Below, one piece after another: positions 23,461-31,098 of a stretch of DNA of 48,874 bases (its first letter is position 1; every line of letters begins with the position of its first letter). The DNA lies in the NCBI GenBank assembly GCA_015065935.1, contig SVPI01000013.1, positions 1-48,874 on the forward strand, given 5' to 3'. The notes beneath the pieces are model-generated. The model saw only the letters and a program-made list of their open reading frames with translations. It was not told where the DNA came from and did no database searches. The DNA comes from Oscillospiraceae bacterium (GTDB lineage Bacteria; Bacillota; Clostridia; Oscillospirales; Acutalibacteraceae). A program made the translations under genes and the position numbers.

Positions 23461-24297
23461 TTATGCTTTGTTTTCGGAACCGAAAAGACGAATTTTGTTT
23501 TTAACAGCCTCTTTAATATATTCAACCTTAAGGTTGCGGATTGAGAGGTAGTCAAGGCCATCTTTAATACCTTTTTCCATTGCAGCATTTCCTGCAAGGC
23601 AAAGGTCGGTAAAGATGTTCATCTTTGCAATACCATCGCGAATAGAATTTCTAAAGTCATCATCAGAAAGACCGGAGCCACCGTGGAGAACCAGGGGAGT
23701 ATCAACAGCAGCGCGGATTTCCTTTAAACGGTTTAAATCAAGGCAGGGCTTTTGCTTGTAAGCGCCATGTGCAGTACCAATAGCAATTGCAAGAGCATCA
23801 ACGCCTGTTGCAGCAATGAAATCCTCAGCCTCTTTAACAGTGGTGTAGCTGTCGGTAACGGCGTTGTCACCGCTTGCAGCCTGGCCAACGTGACCAATTT
23901 CACCCTCAACGGTTGCACCAAGGGAGTGAGCGATTTTAACGATTTGTTTTGTGTCCTCAATGTTTTTATCAGCATCACCGGCAGAGCCATCAAACATAAT
24001 GCTGGAGAAGCCAAGCTGTAAAGCTTCCATGCAACGGTCAAAGGTGAGACCGTGGTCATAATGAACAACAACAGGAACCTTTGCGCGCTTTGCAGCAGCG
24101 ATAACGCTGGGGGCAATAAGCTTTAACTCACCAAAGGGAAGTAAAACTTCGGCGGTGCCGATAATAATGGGGGAGTTAAGCTCCTCAGCAGCAGAAATTG
24201 CGGCCTGTAACATATCTGTGTCGGTGGTGTTAAAAAGACCAACGGCATAGTGCTCTTTTTGAGCCTTTTTAAGTACGTAATCTAAATTAACTAACAT
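23461..24297 (-). CDS. Class II (zinc) ketose-phosphate aldolase
   Basis: A 278-aa class II fructose/tagatose-bisphosphate-type aldolase. These enzymes split ketose (bis)phosphates to DHAP and an aldehyde. Catalytic Asp81 and zinc ligand His82 lie in HYDHG, Glu133 in EGEIG, His177 in GTAHGAY, and His205 in LHGGSGLSDDDF. The usual KINVNTEL motif reads KMNIFTDL. An AAGGAG precedes the ATG. It is the third gene of a three-gene operon after the lyxose-isomerase-like gene (11 bp gap), so its substrate may be a ketose 1-phosphate made by the upstream kinase rather than fructose 1,6-bisphosphate. Confidence 0.9.
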   Translation of the reverse strand: MLVNLDYVLKKAQKEHYAVGLFNTTDTDMLQAAISAAEELNSPIIIGTAEVLLPFGELKLIAPSVIAAAKRAKVPVVVHYDHGLTFDRCMEALQLGFSSIMFDGSAGDADKNIEDTKQIVKIAHSLGATVEGEIGHVGQAASGDNAVTDSYTTVKEAEDFIAATGVDALAIAIGTAHGAYKQKPCLDLNRLKEIRAAVDTPLVLHGGSGLSDDDFRNSIRDGIAKMNIFTDLCLAGNAAMEKGIKDGLDYLSIRNLKVEYIKEAVKNKIRLFGSENKA

Positions 24298-24308
24298 TTT
24301 GTTTCTCC

Positions 24309-24845
24309 TTAGTCTTCAATTTTAGTTTCACGAACAATGGTGGAATCGGTGAAGATATCGGTCTCATCGGTGCTGCGGGTTGAGAACTCAGAGATAACAG
24401 CGCCATCTTTACCTGCCTGGAACCAGTGAAGGGTTTCGGGCATAATGGTGTATTGTTCACCGGGCTTTAAAACGATTTCGTGGAAAACTGTAACATCGGT
24501 AGGGGGAATTTTGCCCTTGATTTCAGCAACGTTCTTTTCGCCCTCAACATAGAGGTAAACCTCACCATAGCGGCAACGGAAGGTTTCTTCCTTGCCCTGC
24601 ATTGTGCCTGTAGGAATATGCTTGTGCTCGGGGCAGGTCTGTCCGGGCAAAAGAACCATTTCTTTTGCGCAAACACGCTCAGTGTTGATGTAGGTTACAA
24701 GCTGTAAACCAATTTCATCAAGGTTGTTTTTGCCGAAATCTGCGATTTCAACATTGTTTTTTTCCTCGTCGGTTAAAACGATGGAAGCCTTTGCGTAGTA
24801 CTCAAGAGCGAGTGCTACCTGGTCATTGTACTGTTTTCTGGTCAT
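24309..24845 (-). CDS. D-lyxose isomerase family cupin
   Basis: A 178-aa cupin of the D-lyxose ketol-isomerase family (PF07385), which interconverts D-lyxose and D-xylulose and often D-mannose and D-fructose. Metal ligands are evident: the two His of EHKHIP, Glu in GKEETFRCRYGEVYLYV, and the His in ETLHWFQAG. The start codon lies in an ATGA overlap with the kinase gene, so synthesis is coupled. I recall that a relative (SqvD) isomerises sulfoquinovose in some sulfoglycolysis pathways, so a sulfosugar or another 6-substituted sugar is an alternative substrate. Confidence 0.9.
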   Translation of the reverse strand: MTRKQYNDQVALALEYYAKASIVLTDEEKNNVEIADFGKNNLDEIGLQLVTYINTERVCAKEMVLLPGQTCPEHKHIPTGTMQGKEETFRCRYGEVYLYVEGEKNVAEIKGKIPPTDVTVFHEIVLKPGEQYTIMPETLHWFQAGKDGAVISEFSTRSTDETDIFTDSTIVRETKIED

Positions 24846-26056
24846 AGTTTTTTCCTCCCGTATTTTTCTGCCATTTTTTCAATTTCGTTTTTATTCAGCA
24901 TTCCGTCAACAGAGTTATCTGAAAATAGATTACAAGCTGCTGCCGAGGATGCGAATTCAAGAATGTGCTGGTCATCGTAATTATTGTAGATACCATAAAG
25001 GCTACCTGCGCAGAAAGCATCGCCTGCGCCAACGCTACCCTTAATTTCGCTTGAGGGGATGTTAAGAGAGGGAACTGCTGTAAATTTGCCCGAAGCAACA
25101 TCATAGCAGAAGCCTGCCTCTTTGCAGTGAACAATAATCTTATCCTTAACGCCCTGACTTGCCATAAATTGCATGGTCTTTTTAATATTTTCGGGGTTTA
25201 ACTTGCCGTTCTCATCATAAGGGGGCAGGTCAGAAAGCATACTGCTTTCAATTTCATTAAGAATAATGTAGTTGCAGTATTTAAGCGCGGGTAAAATTTT
25301 AGCCTTGTAATCAGCAGTGCTGTCGCTAACAACATCAACCGAGGTCTTAATGCCTTGGTTTTGTACATCGCGCAGAAAACGTGCCATAACGGTACCATAC
25401 TCAGGGTCTTCTTTATCAAAGGAATCGAGAAGTAGAATATAGCCAATGTGGAAAATCTGGCAGTTAAGAGCCGAAACATCAATGTGCTCGGGTGAAAACT
25501 CAGCATTAGCGCCGCGGGCGTGGAAGAAGGTGCGTTCTCCAGAAGGCTGGCTGATAACATCACTAAAGCTGGTGGGTTTTGTTTCGGAAACCGAAACCAT
25601 CTCAGTATTAATGTTATAGCGGTTCATTTGACCTACAACATATCTGCCGTATTCATCATCACCAATTCTGCCTACTGCAGAAAGGGGAATGGTGCGGTCG
25701 ATTTTAGCAATGTCAATAGCGGTGTTGGGAACCGAGCCACCAACTGCACGACTAAGCTCTTTAATGTTTGCAAGCATTCCGATTTTGGGGTAGCAGTCAA
25801 CATTCTTAACAATGTCTGCGAGAATATTACCTGCAAGTGTAATGCCCTTGCGTTTGCCTGTCATTAAGTAATCAACAGTAACCCCAAAAAGCTCAGACAA
25901 AACAGGGAATTGGGTGATTTCGGGGTAGCCGAGACCATTTTCCCAACGACTAACGGTTTTGTCACTGATGTTAAGCTTTTGAGCAAGCTGTGATTGCGTT
26001 AATCCGCTTTTTTTGCGGAGCTTAGCAATGGAGTTGCCAATGCTTTTTGCATCCAT
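24842..26056 (-). CDS. XRE helix-turn-helix fused to PfkB-family sugar kinase
   Basis: A 404-aa two-part protein. Residues 1-67 are an XRE/Cro HTH (LRKKSGLTQSQLAQKLNISD then KTVSRWENG). Residues about 72-404 form a complete PfkB/ribokinase-like kinase with GGSVPNTAIDIAKI, IGRIGDDEYGRYV-like motif 1 and GAGDAF at 343-348, with catalytic Asp346. Both domains look intact, so it may phosphorylate a ketose and also repress its own operon, with the sugar site as the sensor. GAGGTG precedes the ATG. First gene of the operon with the isomerase and class II aldolase. The dual role is inference. Confidence 0.9.
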   Translation of the reverse strand: MDAKSIGNSIAKLRKKSGLTQSQLAQKLNISDKTVSRWENGLGYPEITQFPVLSELFGVTVDYLMTGKRKGITLAGNILADIVKNVDCYPKIGMLANIKELSRAVGGSVPNTAIDIAKIDRTIPLSAVGRIGDDEYGRYVVGQMNRYNINTEMVSVSETKPTSFSDVISQPSGERTFFHARGANAEFSPEHIDVSALNCQIFHIGYILLLDSFDKEDPEYGTVMARFLRDVQNQGIKTSVDVVSDSTADYKAKILPALKYCNYIILNEIESSMLSDLPPYDENGKLNPENIKKTMQFMASQGVKDKIIVHCKEAGFCYDVASGKFTAVPSLNIPSSEIKGSVGAGDAFCAGSLYGIYNNYDDQHILEFASSAAACNLFSDNSVDGMLNKNEIEKMAEKYGRKKL

Positions 26057-26087
26057 AAACTTTCACCTCGTTTAATTTCTTAATTTC

Positions 26088-26116
26088 ATTATAATTCCTT
26101 TAACAAAATTAGTAAA
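26088..26116 (-). promoter_or_regulatory. Promoter of the XRE-PfkB sugar operon
   Basis: Minus strand TTTACT (26116-26111), 17-bp spacer, consensus TATAAT (26093-26088), 32 bp before the ATG. No clean long dyad is seen here, so the operator of the fused HTH cannot be pinned down. Confidence 0.65.
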
Positions 26117-26232
26117 CCTATTCGTTTTTGTAGAATTTTGGCTTTTTAAATTACAAATTTCTAGTAATCGTAGATATGCTTAATGAATAATTTTCGGAAG
26201 CGTTAATATAAATGTAGGGGAGTGATATTAGT

Positions 26233-26640
26233 ATGGTTAAAGATAGTTTAAATGGTGGAAGCAAAAACACAATAAAAAAGTATTTGCTATTTCTTTTTTT
26301 GAGCATTTTTTTGATTTTTTTCTTGTTAGCGCTATTTTCTGTAATTACCTTACTCTTCGATATTGATAATAAAGTGATACCATTTTTTTCAGTTCTTTCG
26401 CTATGTGTCGGTTCGCTTGCAGGCGCATTTCTTTCGGGTAAAACCTTCGGTTCAAAGGCACTTATTGTTGGTGGAATAAACGGTGTTTTACTCTATGTTC
26501 TTATCACAATTACTGCGGCAATTATTAACGGCGGGAAAATAACCCTTTCATCGCTTTTTAATCTTTTAATTATTCTTCTTTCTTCTGTTATCGGTGCGAT
26601 TTTCGGGGTTAACTCTGCAAATAAAAGAAAGATAAAATAG
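26233..26640 (+). CDS. TIGR04086 family membrane protein
   Basis: A 135-aa hydrophobic protein with four membrane segments (about 17-40, 48-68, 75-97, 103-123), matching TIGR04086 (YrzE-like), a Firmicute family of unknown function. GGGGAGTG lies before the ATG. It is 8 bp upstream of cwlD, which suggests co-expression, possibly in sporulation. Confidence 0.8.
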   Translation: MVKDSLNGGSKNTIKKYLLFLFLSIFLIFFLLALFSVITLLFDIDNKVIPFFSVLSLCVGSLAGAFLSGKTFGSKALIVGGINGVLLYVLITITAAIINGGKITLSSLFNLLIILLSSVIGAIFGVNSANKRKIK

Positions 26641-26648
26641 GTGTAATT

Positions 26649-27350
26649 TTGAAAAAGAAAAAATTTTTAACAGTAGCCCTTGGCGCTTTTGTCGCCGTGT
26701 GCACACTTTGTGCATCATATAATTATTCTGATATTTCAAAATTCACATCAGCCGAGGTAAAAACACTTAAAACAGTTATAATAGATGCGGGCCACGGCGG
26801 GTTTGATGGCGGAGCGGTAGCTGAGGATGGCACAAGTGAAAAAAACATTAATTTGAATATTGCATTAACGGTGGGTGATATGTTATCATTAAATGGGGTA
26901 AGGGTAGTTTATACCCGCACTGAGGATACCGGCACCGAGGATGACAGCGGCGATGATATTCGAAACCGAAAAATAAGCGATTTAAACAATCGCCTTAAAG
27001 TTATGAAAGAAAACCCCGATGCTATTTTTGTTAGCGTTCATCTTAATAAATTTACTACCGCCAAAGTAAGCGGTGCACAGGTGTTTTATTCTGATAATTT
27101 TGAGGAGTCAAGGGTTATTGGAAACCTTATTCAAACCTCAATTAAGGAACGCCTTCAAAATGATAATGACCGAGTTATCAAAAAAGCCACAGCCGACACC
27201 TTTTTGCTTCATAAAGCGGTGGTGCCTGCGGTTATTGTGGAATGCGGTTTTTTAAGCAATCAAAAAGAGCTTGAGCTATTAAAAAATGAAGAATATCAAG
27301 CCCAAATGGCTTTTGCAATTTTTTGTGGGATAAATGATTATCTGAACTAA
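26649..27350 (+). CDS. cwlD: N-acetylmuramoyl-L-alanine amidase CwlD-like
   Basis: An Amidase_3 zinc enzyme, 233 aa, that cleaves the stem peptide from muramic acid. In Bacillus, CwlD is required to form muramic-delta-lactam in spore cortex. Zinc and catalytic residues sit in IDAGHGGFDGGA, SEKNINLN, SVHLNKF and VECGFLSN. An N-terminal membrane or signal segment (LTVALGAFVAVCTLCASY) directs it across the membrane. A TTG start has AGGTG 5 nt upstream. The small size and neighbours favour CwlD over a general autolysin. Confidence 0.88.
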   Translation: MKKKKFLTVALGAFVAVCTLCASYNYSDISKFTSAEVKTLKTVIIDAGHGGFDGGAVAEDGTSEKNINLNIALTVGDMLSLNGVRVVYTRTEDTGTEDDSGDDIRNRKISDLNNRLKVMKENPDAIFVSVHLNKFTTAKVSGAQVFYSDNFEESRVIGNLIQTSIKERLQNDNDRVIKKATADTFLLHKAVVPAVIVECGFLSNQKELELLKNEEYQAQMAFAIFCGINDYLN

Positions 27351-27363
27351 AAGGATGGGTAAA

Positions 27364-28722
27364 ATGGCAGGAAAGATTAAAGTTTCTTATGTCTGCAATT
27401 CATGCGGTTATGAAAGTGTTAAATGGATGGGAAAATGCGCCGCTTGCGGTGAATGGAACACTATGGAGGAGATTGTAAGGGAAACTGTTGCAGCAAAGCA
27501 GAATTCCGGTGCTATAACAGTTAAGGCACAATCCGTTAAAGATATTTCGGTTTCTGATGAGCCACGATATTTAACCAATATTCCCGAGCTTGACCGCGTG
27601 CTTGGCGGCGGTATTGTCAAGGGCTCTATTGTACTGCTAAGCGGTGACCCCGGAATCGGAAAATCAACAATTCTTTTGCAGATTGCCGATAAGGTGCAAA
27701 AGGGTCTTAAAATTCTTTATGTTTCGGGTGAGGAATCGGCAGGGCAAATTAAAATCCGCGCACAGCGATTGAATGTTGATAACGAAAATTTGCTTATAAT
27801 GACCGAAACCGATGTTGAAGCCATTTGTGATTACATAAATGCCGAAAAACCCGATATCGTTATGATTGACTCAATTCAGACAATGCAAATTGCGGGTGTT
27901 TCTTCAACGGCGGGCAGCGTTGTTCAGGTTAGAGAATCTACAAACCTGTTCCTTAAAACAGGTAAGAAAAATAACATTCCTATTATTATCGTGGGTCACG
28001 TTAATAAGGGCGGCGAAATTGCAGGCCCAAAAATAACCGAGCATATTGTTGATGCAGTGCTTTATTTTGAGGGCGAAAGAAACCAGTCCTACCGCATTTT
28101 GCGCGCCGTTAAAAACCGTTTTGGTTCAACCAATGAAATCGGCGTTTTTGAAATGGGGGATAAGGGACTTGCCGAGGTGCCAAATCCCTCTGCAATGCTT
28201 CTTTCCGGCAAGCTTGATGGCGTTTCGGGTTCCTGCATAACCTGCGTTATCGAGGGCACGCGCCCCATTTTAGCCGAAGTCCAGGGTCTTGTAACCTCAA
28301 CAGGCTTTGGTAATCCGAGAAGAGCCTCAACAGGCTTTGATTATAACCGATTAAACCTCATTCTTGCTGTTTTAGAAAAGCGAATAGGTCTTTATTTTTC
28401 GAATTTTGATACCTACTTAAATGTTGTAGGTGGATTAAGGCTTGATGAGCCCGCGGCCGATTTAGCTGTGGCACTCTCTCTGGTTTCCGGACTCCGCGAT
28501 ATTCCTATTGACTCTAAAACCATTGCTATTGGAGAAATCGGTCTTTCGGGAGAAATCAGGTCGGTTTCAAGAATTGCAACAAGGGTCAGTGAAGCGGCCC
28601 GCCTTGGCTTTACCAAATGTATTATTCCAAAAGCCTCTCTAAAGCAAATAACAGGGGAGATAAAGGGAATTGAGCTTATCCCTGTTAAAACCCTCGGTGA
28701 GGCAATTGAATATGTAAAATAA
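27364..28722 (+). CDS. radA: DNA repair protein RadA (Sms)
   Basis: A RecA-like branch-migration ATPase, 452 aa. The N-terminal C4 zinc finger uses Cys11, 14, 25 and 28 (CNSCGY..GKCAACGEW), Walker A is GDPGIGKST, and the RadA-specific KNRFG motif and a C-terminal Lon-like domain (RSVSRIATRVSEAARLGF) follow. ATG at 27364 is favoured, because AAGGATG is correctly spaced for it and too close for the ATG at 27355. It ends with a strong terminator. The cwlD-radA linkage suggests one transcript from upstream of 26233. Confidence 0.95.
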   Translation: MAGKIKVSYVCNSCGYESVKWMGKCAACGEWNTMEEIVRETVAAKQNSGAITVKAQSVKDISVSDEPRYLTNIPELDRVLGGGIVKGSIVLLSGDPGIGKSTILLQIADKVQKGLKILYVSGEESAGQIKIRAQRLNVDNENLLIMTETDVEAICDYINAEKPDIVMIDSIQTMQIAGVSSTAGSVVQVRESTNLFLKTGKKNNIPIIIVGHVNKGGEIAGPKITEHIVDAVLYFEGERNQSYRILRAVKNRFGSTNEIGVFEMGDKGLAEVPNPSAMLLSGKLDGVSGSCITCVIEGTRPILAEVQGLVTSTGFGNPRRASTGFDYNRLNLILAVLEKRIGLYFSNFDTYLNVVGGLRLDEPAADLAVALSLVSGLRDIPIDSKTIAIGEIGLSGEIRSVSRIATRVSEAARLGFTKCIIPKASLKQITGEIKGIELIPVKTLGEAIEYVK

Positions 28723-28724
28723 GC

Positions 28725-28754
28725 AAAAGACTCGGCAAAAACCGAGTCTTTTTT
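28725..28754 (+). terminator. Terminator after radA
   Basis: AAAAGACTCGG / CCGAGTCTTTT stem (28725-28735 with 28742-28752) with a 6-nt loop and a T run. Confidence 0.9.
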
Positions 28755-28761
28755 AGTTGCT

Positions 28762-28795
28762 AACCTAACGGTTAACTCTTAATTTGGTGCGAGTG
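28762..28795. repeat. 34-bp duplicate of tRNA-Leu 3' end and terminator arm (left copy)
   Basis: Identical to 30346-30379, which spans half of the tRNA-Leu terminator and the acceptor end of tRNA-Leu(GAG). It marks the left edge of the segment holding the MerR gene, like an attachment-site duplication. Confidence 0.85.
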
Positions 28796-28832
28796 GTTCA
28801 AGTCAAGGCAAATAAAATAGAAACAAAAAAGA
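28781..28832. repeat. 52-bp direct repeat, left copy
   Basis: Identical base for base to 30291-30342. It begins with the tRNA-Leu acceptor end in antisense, continues with a sense-oriented T-arm fragment GGTTCAAGTC and an A-rich tail. The two copies flank the MerR gene. Confidence 0.9.
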
Positions 28833-28855
28833 ACCAACCAAAATGGTTAGTTCTT
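28822..28855 (-). terminator. Terminator of the MerR gene
   Basis: Minus strand AAGAACTAACC / GGTTGGTTCTT (11 bp including one T-G wobble, 5-nt loop) followed by TTTTGTTTC. It is a diverged copy of the tRNA-Leu terminator with compensatory changes in the stem. Confidence 0.8.
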
Positions 28856-28895
28856 AAAGTTAAACTTTCATGTGAAAATTGAACCCAGCCCAAAG

Positions 28896-30086
28896 TTACC
28901 AGTTTAACGATAAATAATAGGGCTGATCTGCGCCATTTTCAAGACTATCGCACATAATATATCGTACAGTCAAATTTTGTTCATCAAATGCAAAAATATA
29001 ATATGTGTAGCTATCGGTTGCTTTCTCAAATGGCGGGCTGCCATCATACAAAAAGAAACAGGTGTAGTTTCCTTTTTTTACAGTGATGTAGTCACTTGGC
29101 TGACTCTCATATAACGCTCGAACACGGGCAACTTCGTTATCAAATTCTTCCTTTTGTAAGGGCCATTCGGCATATATGTCATAGGTGTAATCCATTGCTG
29201 GAAGATTACGGTAGTAGTAATGGGCATCTAAATATATGGTCTCCCAACTACCATCCGGCTGTTTTTCATTTGTAAAATAGTGCGGCCAAATTGGAAACAG
29301 ATCCTGAAAAAAGGAAGACCTGTTGGCGAGACAATCGGCATCAAAACGTCGGTAATTACGAATGTCCGATGTTTCAGAGCGTGAACTGATACCAATGGAA
29401 GAGATAAAACTAATTGGGATACTGAGAATGCATAGGACAATAAGCACTTTTCTTGCAATGGTCAGCCACGGAAATTTGATTTTGTTTTTTGGTAAAAGAA
29501 CCATCAATAAAGTTGGAGAGAGTGCTATAAGGACAACTATGAATGCTTTTGGGTTAAATACCGGATATGCGTCAGAATGTATACTGATAATTGCCGCAAA
29601 GATTGAAAGAACTACAGGGAGCCATGTGATGATGCCCAACAATAAGTATTTTAAGAAATGCAAAATCACTTTTCCGATATTCAAATTGGAATCTTCCGAT
29701 GGAATAGGTTCATTGACAACAGGGGCAGATAGTTGCGCTGCAAGTTCAGCTATTGAGTAAGTATGGTTTTCGTCTAGTTGCAACAAAGTCTGTAGGAGCG
29801 CTCTTTCTTCATCAATGGCGGCCTTTTTTCTTTGTTCCAATGCTTTTGCAATAGGGATGATTTGTGTGGGTTCTAAAAGCATTTCTTTTATCTCGGAAAT
29901 TGAAAAGCCGAACTTGCGAAGAACTGCTATATCCTGTAATTGCTGTATGTCGGACTTGGAAAAATTATATGATTTTCTTCCTAAATAATTTTCAGTGTAT
30001 GAAGGAGATATAAGATGCTCCTCAATATAATAGCGAATCGCGCGGTCTGTCAGTTCTGTCAGCTCGCATACAGTTTTAATTTTCAC
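28896..30086 (-). CDS. Membrane-anchored MerR family regulator
   Basis: A 396-aa one-component regulator. Residues 1-70 are the MerR winged HTH (TVCELTELTDRAIRYYIEEH, then KFGFSISEIKEML). A coiled-coil helix follows to about 105. Three membrane segments (about 140-168, 181-198, 212-233) put the last 160 residues outside the cell; that domain is aromatic-rich and unfamiliar to me. GTG at 30086 has GGAGGTG 5 nt upstream; an overlapping ATG is out of frame and hits a stop. Its promoter carries a classic MerR dyad. It is probably a sensor of an external or membrane signal that controls itself; no other target is visible. Confidence 0.88.
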   Translation of the reverse strand: MKIKTVCELTELTDRAIRYYIEEHLISPSYTENYLGRKSYNFSKSDIQQLQDIAVLRKFGFSISEIKEMLLEPTQIIPIAKALEQRKKAAIDEERALLQTLLQLDENHTYSIAELAAQLSAPVVNEPIPSEDSNLNIGKVILHFLKYLLLGIITWLPVVLSIFAAIISIHSDAYPVFNPKAFIVVLIALSPTLLMVLLPKNKIKFPWLTIARKVLIVLCILSIPISFISSIGISSRSETSDIRNYRRFDADCLANRSSFFQDLFPIWPHYFTNEKQPDGSWETIYLDAHYYYRNLPAMDYTYDIYAEWPLQKEEFDNEVARVRALYESQPSDYITVKKGNYTCFFLYDGSPPFEKATDSYTYYIFAFDEQNLTVRYIMCDSLENGADQPYYLSLNW

Positions 30087-30110
30087 ATAAACACCTCCAA
30101 ATGTAATAAA

Positions 30111-30141
30111 ATTATAGCTTTTTACGTAACGTAAAAGTCAA
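30111..30141 (-). promoter_or_regulatory. MerR-type 19-bp-spacer promoter with palindromic operator
   Basis: Minus strand TTGACT (30141-30136), a 19-bp spacer and TATAAT (30116-30111). The 17-bp palindrome TTTTACGTTACGTAAAA (30120-30136) fills the spacer. Overlong 19-20-bp spacers with a central dyad are the hallmark of MerR-activated promoters, so autoregulation is strongly suggested. Confidence 0.88.
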
Positions 30142-30290
30142 TAGCCTTTTTAACATTATAACAAATCGGTCTATTTATATCAATGATAGTAGCATATGGT
30201 AGCAAAAATCACACTGAAACCTTTAAAAATGTACAAAGAAACTAACTTATTGTGCTAAAAGTGATGAAACTTCTAAGGTGAGCGGTTTTA

Positions 30291-30342
30291 AATTTGGTGC
30301 GAGTGGTTCAAGTCAAGGCAAATAAAATAGAAACAAAAAAGA
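30291..30342. repeat. 52-bp direct repeat, right copy
   Basis: Identical to 28781-28832. It sits between the MerR promoter region and the tRNA-Leu terminator. The rest of the gap 30142-30290 shows no gene. Confidence 0.9.
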
Positions 30343-30364
30343 GTCAACCTAACGGTTAACTCTT
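30335..30364 (-). terminator. Terminator of tRNA-Leu
   Basis: Minus strand AAGAGTTAACC / GGTTGACTCTT with a GTTA loop and TTTTGTTTC tail, 4 nt past the CCA end. Confidence 0.88.
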
Positions 30365-30379
30365 AATTTGGTGCGAGTG
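30346..30379. repeat. 34-bp tRNA-Leu 3' end and terminator arm (right copy)
   Basis: This is the original copy within tRNA-Leu and its terminator, identical to 28762-28795. Confidence 0.85.
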
Positions 30380-30452
30380 ACGGGACTTGAACCCGTACGC
30401 CAATGACACACGCCCCTCAAACGTGCCTGTCTGCCTATTCCAGCACACTCGC
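30369..30452 (-). tRNA. tRNA-Leu(GAG)
   Basis: An 84-nt class II tRNA with encoded CCA. The acceptor GCGAGTG pairs with CACTCGC, the anticodon loop TTGAGGG gives GAG (Leu codons CUC/CUU), and a long variable arm and T loop TTCAAGT are present. It has its own promoter and terminator. Confidence 0.95.
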
Positions 30453-30471
30453 AAATTTATCGTACTCAAAG

Positions 30472-30500
30472 AGTTTAACACATTTGAAAGGATATGTCAA
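30472..30500 (-). promoter_or_regulatory. Promoter of tRNA-Leu
   Basis: Minus strand TTGACA (30500-30495), 17-bp spacer, TAAACT (30477-30472), 20 bp before the tRNA 5' end and just past the chromate transporter stop. Confidence 0.75.
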
Positions 30501-30528
30501 CAATATTTTATTCTTTTTTTAAAAATTT

Positions 30529-31098
30529 TTAAAGTTTAAAAATTATACCAATAATTGCGCCGGCCAAAATCCAAACCACGGGATGAAGTTTTTTCAGTTG
30601 CTTTATAAACATTAAAGAAAAAGTGACGGCAATGATTATTAAAACGGGAATATTTAATTTATCAACAGTGAAAATTGTTATTTTAAAAATCCCAAAAACA
30701 GCAAATGCAACAAGGGCGGCAACGCAGGGACGGATGCCATAAAAGGTGTTTTTTACAATTTTATTGTCTTTAAAACTTTGTAAAAATTTTGCGATAATTA
30801 GAATTATAATTAATGATGGAAGAATAAGACCCACAGTTGCAACAGCACCGCCTAAAACTCCGCCCAAAAAGCCGAGTTCACCAAAACCTGCATTGTAACC
30901 GGCAAAGGTTGCCATATTTATTCCAACAGGGCCGGGGGTGCTTTCGCTTATGGCAATCATATCGGTAAGCTGGGTGGGGGTAAACCAACCGTAATTGCTT
31001 TCGGCGAGCTCATAAAGGAACGGAATGGTTGCTGTTCCGCCGCCGATGGCAAAAAGGCCGATTTTAAAGAATTCATAGAAAAGCATAAGGAAGGTCAT
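30529..31098 (-). CDS. Chromate transporter family protein, second half-size subunit
   Basis: A 189-aa CHR-family membrane protein with about six helices. The signature FFKIGLFAIGGGTATIPFLYEL and the segment STPGPVGINMATFAGY are typical of ChrA halves. ATG at 31098 is preferred because AAGGAGGG lies 9 nt upstream; the longer ORF has no RBS. It overlaps its partner by ATGA. Short CHR proteins work in pairs; the true substrate in anaerobes is uncertain and need not be chromate. Confidence 0.9.
   Translation of the reverse strand: MTFLMLFYEFFKIGLFAIGGGTATIPFLYELAESNYGWFTPTQLTDMIAISESTPGPVGINMATFAGYNAGFGELGFLGGVLGGAVATVGLILPSLIIILIIAKFLQSFKDNKIVKNTFYGIRPCVAALVAFAVFGIFKITIFTVDKLNIPVLIIIAVTFSLMFIKQLKKLHPVVWILAGAIIGIIFKL

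Noticed and set aside
26094-26116. CCTTTAAC..GTAAACC as operator for the XRE-PfkB protein
   Set aside because: The arms are not complementary; only partial A/T symmetry remains.
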